This document shows positions 57,545-64,000 of a DNA stretch of 64,000 nt, piece after piece; the first letter of the stretch is position 1, and every line of letters begins with the position of its first letter. The translations under genes were made by a program, and so were the position numbers. The stretch spans positions 115,252,916-115,316,915 of the forward strand of contig BSWB01000001.1 of assembly GCA_033239125.1 (NCBI GenBank), in the 5' to 3' direction. Source of the stretch: Fagopyrum homotropicum. Taxonomy: Eukaryota; Streptophyta; Magnoliopsida; Caryophyllales; Polygonaceae. The notes under the pieces were generated by a model. That model did no database searches. It worked only from the letters and a program-made list of their open reading frames with translations, and was not told the DNA's origin.

Positions 57545-59259
57545 ACAACAATGACACTCACAATCTTCTAAAGGTCGAATAGAAGTAAATGGAACCCTCA
57601 AGGGTTCCGAGTTTTAAAAATGAATTTTGTTTTTACAATGAGGAGCATAGTTAGTTGAGATAAAATGTACGAACCACCACTCCTTCCGCGGATCTCGGCA
57701 ACGTAGTTGTTGGATTATAGTTATCTTTTTGGATTGTAGTTATGCATGATACGACTTGTTATGTATCTTGTGGATTGTAGTTATGCATAATGGACTTGTT
57801 ATGTATAGTAGTGGCAGGGCCTTTATATTGATATACGCTTATACATGTTGTATGATAGGTTCATATTATCATTTGGACCTTATATTGTTATAGTGGATTT
57901 CCTGGTTTTGGTATGTTGGAAGTGATGTGGACATAGGACTTATATAGTCATATAAAGGTATACCTATGATATGTAGTAGCATATAGATATATGAGATCTT
58001 ATAGTTAAGATGATAGTATGATATCATCGCCCGTGGACGACATTTTTGACTTGGGATAGTGTTCATACGTGGATGAGTACGCTCATGTATCGAGTTGAGC
58101 ATTTTGTTCTAGCAAACACAATGGCGTTTCTCGGACTCCTTTATGAGGATGTCGAAGAGGAGGATTAGAGATGATGTAAACGAAGGACGAACAAGTAGAA
58201 GGAAAGACTCAAGACAACTTAAGAGAAATCGAGATGGAAGCAATACAAGTAAGGGAGTAACATGAAGGTGTGGAAGTTGTTCCAAAGAAGCCACGTTTGA
58301 ACGACAATGAGACCAATAGAGATAACGAACTTAAGGTTCTTCAAGAAGACGCGTGGACAACTAAAGATGTGAATCAGAGAGGAGATGTGTACATTGTAGC
58401 AAGGTTAAAGGTGATATTCCTTCAAGACATAAAGTTTTCTATATGCGCTCCTATGCTTTGAAGTCAAGATGAGAAGTGTGATTGAACCAATTGTGAAAGA
58501 TTTAAGATACCCGTAAGTTAAGCTTACGAGATACCAATAGGTGAAGTGATAACATTACGGGAGTTATGAGAATAATGGCGTGGTGGAGTTTCACATGGTA
58601 GAACTTCCCTAGAATAGTTGACCGGTTTCTGTTGTGATGATAAGGCTAAGAAATGCAAAGAGGAAAGAAGTGTGAGTAGACGTGATCCCGAGAAGATTAG
58701 TTACGCAACAAGGAGCTTTAGTTATGAAAAGGCTTAAGACAACAACCAAGAGAAATGCGAGCGGTTATTGAGTAACGTTAGAGATTGTGAGAAGACACAC
58801 TTATGACATACCAGGAGAATGGTTAAGCCTATGAAAGTGAGTTACATGACTCAACAGGGTCAAGAAGAGTATAGATATTTTGTGAAAGAAGAAGGGATCA
58901 TGGAGAGTAGATTGAGTTGACAGAGTTAAATTAAGAGTACCCCGAGGAGGATAGCTTTCGTGCTAAAGGTAACATGAAGAGTATAGAAGAAAGTTAAGTC
59001 GATGACCTCAAGGAGGCCAACTATAATCTGACCAGTGGCAATCAAGAACGCACATGGGCGGGATTTCCTAGTGATGGGTATGGATAGGAAGAGTAAACAC
59101 GATTGTGGGAATATAGCATATCGGTGGCAAGAGTTGGTGTAAGCCCGGCAGTTCAATGCCAATGGTAAGGAGGTGTATCAACTAAGGTGCATTTGTGTTG
59201 GTCGTATAGCATAGAAGAGGTTAAAGCAAGTAACCGTAACCGACCTCCCAGGGAGGGAT
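57545..59259 (+). other. Decayed internal region after LTR L
   Basis: About 1.7 kb of A/G-rich sequence with only short open pieces and no recognisable gag, protease or RT. It ends with CCCAGGGAGGGAT, a PPT-like purine run. It could be a non-autonomous or heavily eroded element interior. Confidence 0.45.
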
Positions 59260-59580
59260 TGTAACGACCTTACGTGACCTGTTACGGTCATGAGATTGAC
59301 ATATGGGAGAATGGCGCGGATTTGGACCTTTAAGTTTTGAGCATGGTTAAGAGTAATAGTGGATTAAGAGGAAGGTGAGGTTTCCATTGTTGCTGTACGC
59401 AAATAAGAATGTATAAAAAGAAGATGCATGATATTTTCTTTCTTATGGAACGGATAATATGTTGTCGCGAACAAGAGATGAGTCAAAGTTTCTTGACTCA
59501 CCCGAAGTAGCAATGTGGCTATGGTGTGAATTTGAGGACGGAGATTATAGTAACGTTGTAAGCTTTAAGCTTAAGATGGT
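59260..59580 (+). repeat. Possible truncated LTR start
   Basis: TGTAACGACCTTACGTGACC follows a purine tract and begins like the chromovirus LTRs here (TGTAAC). It is cut at 59580 by the 5' LTR of E. No second copy is seen in the window. Confidence 0.4.
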
Positions 59581-61410
59581 TGATAACACGATTTATGACT
59601 TAGGTTTAGGTAATCATTTAGATGGATTTCTCGCTCATTCATGCATGGTTTAGCACTAGTTCATGACGTTTGCACTCAATTCACGTATTATGTTGAGATA
59701 GACGTCTACACGGACTTGTGCATTACTTTGTAGGTATTTTGGGAGATTTAGGAGCTAAAACGATACGTTTGAGGATCGTTCATCAAGATGACACACCCTC
59801 GAACTCAATAGGATGCAAGCTAAAGGCTAGGGAGGACTCATGGAACCTTGCCAACACAAGCCATGCACCGAATCGAAGCTTAATGATCAAAGGCAAAGCT
59901 GAAAGTCCAAATCACGGTTCACTGGAAGTCCACGGCCGTGGAACTGCCCGTGGATTTTGCCAGGTTTTCGTGACAGCTGTGCCACGATCTCTTGGCCAGC
60001 TCTTGCAAAGATGTAGTACAAAAGTGGTCCTGCATTGGCTGAGAGAAGCATCTTGGAGCAGCACTCCATTATCCACTATCATCCAATCAAAATATTCTCT
60101 CAACAAGAAGATTCTTGGAAGAAGGGGGTAAAAGGAAGCTACCATTGGAGGAAGAGCTTCATTGAAGAGGAAGAAGAGCACACCATTGATAGATTTTGAT
60201 AGCTTTGTAGTGAAGGATTTCGGAATCGATTTCTTGAGTTGTATGAACCGTTTGAACCTTCTTTAAGAAGGGTTGTGAGTCATTCTAATTCCATTTTTCA
60301 TCTTGGTTTTGTTTACTTCACTTGTTCATCTCTTTCTCTTCATTATCTTGCAAATGGAAGCCATGATTTCATGTTCGATAATTTCGATTGCTATGGTGTA
60401 TGTTGTAGGCTAAATAGATGTGATTCTAGGGTAAGGAAGGAATGGTTATGGCTAGGACTATGATAGGATGGACTTAGATTAGCCCTTGGATGACACTCTT
60501 GCTTGGACGTAGTTTCTGTTGGAGTCCACGGTTTGTTCTTGCCTTTCCACGGCCGTGGAAGGTGTAGAACAGCCCGTGATTCTCCCTTGTTTGATGGATC
60601 TAGCTTTAGATTGTTAGAATGTTGAAATCCTAAGTGTTTGTTGAGCTAAATCTACCCTAGGGTGACCTAGTGTTAGCCACTAAGTGTTAGAAGAGACTTA
60701 CCCGGTGATTCTTGCTCTTAGATTTCAAAGATGACAAACCCTAGGTAGTGGTGAGCTTCGTACGCCGCCATTGGATTAAGTGTGCTAGGATAGTTGTTTA
60801 GGACTAACCCTTTCGAGACATACCCGGTAAGGATAGGTTAGCTTCCTAGGTAACAATCCGGTTTATGTAGAATTCCATCCCTTAGGTTCTTAGAGACCTA
60901 CCCGGTGATAAGACCTTAGGAGCGGATTAGTGGACCATGAGACCTACCCGGTGATTAATCCCAACCTAGAAACACTTATTCCCAACACATCATAGTTTAT
61001 CCAAGGAACGATTAGATAGCTTGACTCCTATGCCATAACCGGAACTTCCAACCCCTAGAATCCGCTTTTCTCTCTTGATCTATATCTTTTTTTAGCTTGT
61101 TTGTTTGAGTTGAATTGTTAGCATAGTCGATTTGTTTATTTGCATGACTTGTGATCCTTGATTGATCATCTAAAAACCCACCAAAAACATTTAGATTTTC
61201 ATTTCTTTATTTCCTTTCCTTTTTCCTAACCTAGATCTTCACTAGACTTAATCACTAATCGAATCAATCTCACCTTAGTCTTTGTGTTTGACCTCGGAAT
61301 ACTATCCCTACTACAAACGTCCCGTACACTGCGGGTTCGCTAGGAGTTAGGATAAATATAACGAGAATATAAATTTAAAACCCATTGCGTATCACATCCT
61401 GAGCGTAACA
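59581..61410 (+). repeat. 5' LTR of E
   Basis: It runs from TGATAACACGATTTATGAC to GAGCGTAACA, 1830 bases, and matches solo LTR H in reverse. Palindromes lie at 59912-59960 and 60526-60579, where CCACGG, GTTCT, TTCCACGGCCGTGGAA (60545-60560), AGAAC and CCGTGA form nested arms. The TATA position reads TACAAAAG (about 60018), where H has TATAAAAG. CCGTACACTGCGGGTTCGC is at 61322-61340. Confidence 0.93.
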
Positions 61411-61416
61411 AGTTTT

Positions 61417-61435
61417 TGGCGCCGTTGCCAGAGAC
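61417..61435 (+). other. Primer binding site, tRNA-Asp (E)
   Basis: TGGCGCCGTTGCCAGAGAC, six bases after the LTR end. It matches the complement of the tRNA-Asp 3' end apart from the last few positions. Confidence 0.9.
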
Positions 61436-61551
61436 TAGGTCTAGATTGAGTCTATTTTGTGATTGTTTATAGTGTAGATCTTTCTTGTTGCTTTTGATAT
61501 CTCTTTGGTTTGTGTCTTTGCTTTTCAGGACACCTCTTACTCTTTAGGTGT

Positions 61552-62892
61552 ATGCGAAGATCTCGTGGCAAGGATTTAGCTCCATTCGATCCCGAACCGG
61601 AGAAAACCCTTAGATCTAGATCCAAGAGCATTAAAAAGGGGAAAGAGATGACCGGAAGAGATCTCCAAGCTGAATTGGACGAGGCTTTAGAGCAAATTAG
61701 GATAAGGGATGAAGCTTTGGAGAATGAAAGGAGACTTGCCAATGAGAGGCAAGAGGCAACTAGGAGGGAGATTGAGGAGATTAGGCAAAGTCTTGTGCAA
61801 AGAGAGCTTAACCGTCAACAACCTCCTCCACCTCCACCACAACCGCAGCCGGCGGCGGTGAATATAAGGGTTGTGCCCATTGCTATGGAAGAGCCACAAA
61901 CGTATGGGCAACGTATGGATCCGGCACAAAGAGCACACCATCCGGGTGTGAACTTAGGAGATCCCGCAGCCCATGATTACGGACTCCGCCCTCAAGTTCT
62001 ACAAATGATCCGGCATAATCAATTTGGAGGGATGGAAGGAGAGTCTCCTCATCAACACTTGATGAACTATGAGATCTTGATGGAGACTCTTAGACCGTCA
62101 AGATTGGAGAGGAACAACCATAAGCTTAGGGCTTTTTCTTTCTCTCTTAAGGATAAAGCCTTGGCTTGGTATCAATCTATTCCACAAGGGCGAGTCGGTA
62201 CTTGAGAGGAGATGACAACCGAGTTTTTGACTAAGTTTTTCCCACCTTCCAAGACCACCGAGTTAAGAGGGAAGATCAATGCCTTCGTGATGAAGGATAG
62301 AGAGAGTTTATTCAAGTCTTGGGAGAGGTTCAAAGACCTTCTCCAAGATTGTCCACACCATGGTATACCAAAAATTGAGCTTTTAGAGATCTACTTCAAA
62401 GGACTTGATGAAGGTAGCCAATTCAAGCTCCAATCTCTTTCCGGTGGGACTTTCATGGAGAAGCATGTAGATGAAGCTTGGGAGTTTGTGGAGAAGCAAG
62501 CTCTAGTGATTGAGAAATACTCCCATAGGAAGAGTGAAGGGAGAAAGGCGGGAGCATATGAGGTGAGTGAGGTCACCATGAGCAATTTCAAGCTTGACGC
62601 CATCAACAACGAGCTAAAGTCCTTGAGGGAGTTGTGTGCTACAACTTTGAAGAATCAAGCAACTCCTCAAGTGCTTCCACAAGCTAACTTATCTTCCAAG
62701 GAGGAGGATGTGAATTACATGGGAAGGGGCAATTACAACAATTATCAAGGCCCAAGGAGCTTCAACAACAACCGGCAATTCAACAATTACCGGCCTAACC
62801 ACAACCATCCCGGGTTTTCCTATTCTAACCCGGATGGAGCCTTGAACCCTCCCGCCTCCACAAGCACAACTCCACCACCAAAAGCTTCATAA
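61552..62892 (+). pseudogene. Gag (element E), two in-frame stops
   Basis: It starts at ATG 61552 (MRRSRGKDLAPFDPEPEKTL). A coiled, charged N-terminal region (about residues 30-100) and a proline run (about 108-118) precede the gag core, with SPHQHLMNYEILMETLRPSR and KALAWYQSIPQGRVGT. A TGA at 62203-62205 falls where D and C read Trp (RVGT-W-E). The same frame goes on through FLTKFFPPSKTTELRGKINA, a second gag half and an Asn/Tyr/Phe-rich tail to a TAA at 62890-62892. No zinc knuckle. The gag is closer to F than to C and D. Confidence 0.9.
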
Positions 62893-64000
62893 GAACCTCC
62901 ACCCGGATTCATTCAACCCCCAAAGGATAGAACCGAAATGATGTATGAGCAATTGCTTGGAAGGTTGAGTGGTCTTGAGAGCACCGTGACTTCCATTTCT
63001 AAGGCTCAAAAGGTTTTGGAAGCACAAGTGTTTCAAAAGGCGGGTGAAGCCCATAGAGACCCGGGAAAGCTTCCCGGAAGGACCGAAGACAACCCAAGAG
63101 GCCAAGTGTTGGCCATCACAACGAGGAGTGGGTTGAGTATGAAAGACCCTTTGCCCAAGGAGAATGCTAAAGGGAAACAAGTGGTGATAGAGGAAGAGAC
63201 TTTGCAAGGAGATGGAGGCAAGAGCAAGGATGTTGAGCCAACATATGTGGCACCGCCTCCATACAAGCCACCACTACCATTCCCTCAATCACGAGCAAGA
63301 GCTCGCTTAGACAATCACTTTGGTAAATTCCTTGAATTAATGTCTAAATTGCGTATTAACATTCCGTTCATGGATGCTATTTTAAGAATGCCGGCATATG
63401 GCAAGTTCTTGAAAGAGATACTCTCCAACAAAAGGAAGTTGGAGGAGTATGGGGAGATAAGAATGACCAAGAGATCCTCGGAATTGATCCAAACAATGAA
63501 GGAGGAGATGCCTCCCAAGCTAAGAGATCCGGGTTCCTTTTGTGTCCCAATAGGAGTGGGAGATGTGAAGTATGAGGCCCTTTGTGATCTTGGGGCAAGT
63601 GTAAGCATCATACCGCTTGCATTTTGCAACAAGGTCGGGTTAGGAGAGCCAAAGCCGGTCAAGATGACCCTCTATATGGCGGACCGATCTATCACTCATC
63701 CGGTTGGGATCTTAGAAGACATTCCGGTGGAGCTAGGAGGATTCTATGTGCCAATTGATTTTGTTGTCTTGGATATTCCGGCGGACTATCCGGTCCCCAT
63801 CATCCTAGGAAGGCCTTTCCTAGCCACCTCCGGATGCCTAGTGGATTGCAAGAATGAGACTCTCTCCTTCAACATTGGAGAAGAGAACATCAAGTTCAAG
63901 TTATCCACAATGATGAAAGGGCCAACCCTTGATGAGGATGTCTTCAACATAGTCGAGCAAGAGGAATCTAGAGAAGTTGTGAGCTCGATCTTGATCAAGG
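62893..64000 (+). CDS. Gag end and aspartic protease (element E), open to window edge
   Basis: This is the same frame as gag, reopened after the TAA at 62890. It has a GRLSGLEST coiled segment, the RTEDNPRGQV segment, the YVAPPPYKPPLPFPQ proline stretch, and MPAYGKFLKEILSNKRKLEE. The protease follows with CDLGASVSIIP (near 63592) and LGRPFLATSGC (near 63810). It is open to the last base shown, and the rest of pol is outside the window. Reading through the stop at 62890 would be needed to make it from the gag start. Confidence 0.85.

Larger units (their letters stand above)
59581..64000 (+). mobile_element. Athila-type element E, right-truncated by window
   Basis: 5' LTR, primer site, gag and the start of protease; the rest lies beyond 64000. 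Only two stops interrupt about 2.4 kb of coding sequence, so it is among the better kept elements. Its LTR belongs to the same family as solo LTR H. Confidence 0.92.

Noticed and set aside
57869..58461. Chromovirus gag in the interior after LTR L
   Set aside because: Only short, unrecognisable open pieces are present. No gag landmark could be identified.

Overview
This window is plant nuclear repeat DNA. It is built almost entirely from Ty3/gypsy LTR retrotransposons, and I found no host gene in it. The internal regions match the Athila lineage: tRNA-Asp primer sites, a gag without a zinc knuckle, a DLGAS-type protease, FMDD reverse transcriptase, D,D35E integrase and an extra Athila-ORF1/env-like gene. 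The remaining LTRs and gene pieces come from chromoviruses (tRNA-Met-like primer site, integrase followed by a chromodomain). This points to an angiosperm pericentromeric or other heterochromatic block. The species cannot be told from the sequence. Layout, left to right: 1-8074, Athila-type element A (+), its left part outside the window. 8075-12212, chromovirus debris: a minus-strand LTR fragment K, an integrase/chromodomain end, and 3' LTR J. 12213-13011, unassigned. 13012-54934, a stack of nested elements. 54935-59580, chromovirus remnants and LTR L. 59581-64000, Athila-type element E (+), cut by the window end. The stack can be read from target-site duplications. Athila element F (minus) carries chromovirus LTR G in its 5' LTR (accct/acgct). 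G carries Athila element D (minus; tacat/tacat, 24339-51913) and a truncated LTR M. The 3' LTR of D carries Athila element C (+; gtata/gtata, 24627-39083). The pol gene of C carries solo LTR H (minus; ctatg/ctatg, 29649-31465). Insertion order is therefore F, then G, then D, then C, then H, and coding decay agrees: F and D are full of frameshifts, while C has mostly isolated stops and one deletion. The most interesting signal is non-coding. (1) Every Athila-type element carries tripartite palindromic modules: an outer half-site, a central palindrome with a CGGCCG-like core, and an inverted outer half-site. They sit at equivalent places (LTR before TATA, LTR after TATA, protease-RT linker, leader of the env-like gene), but the sequence differs by family: CCACGGCCGTGG in C, D, E and H; CACCTCG/CGAGGTG in A; AATCTCGGCCGAGATT in F. 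(2) The env-like gene has its own TATA box bracketed by the same modules, like a second copy of the LTR promoter layout. (3) Just after the env-like gene and again just before the 3' LTR lies a hairpin with an RGGGAC-type loop followed by AAGTATGGGGT. The roughly 1.25 kb non-coding stretch between the two copies holds a block conserved across all four internal regions. These features suggest a shared regulatory or replication system whose recognition sequence changes from family to family.
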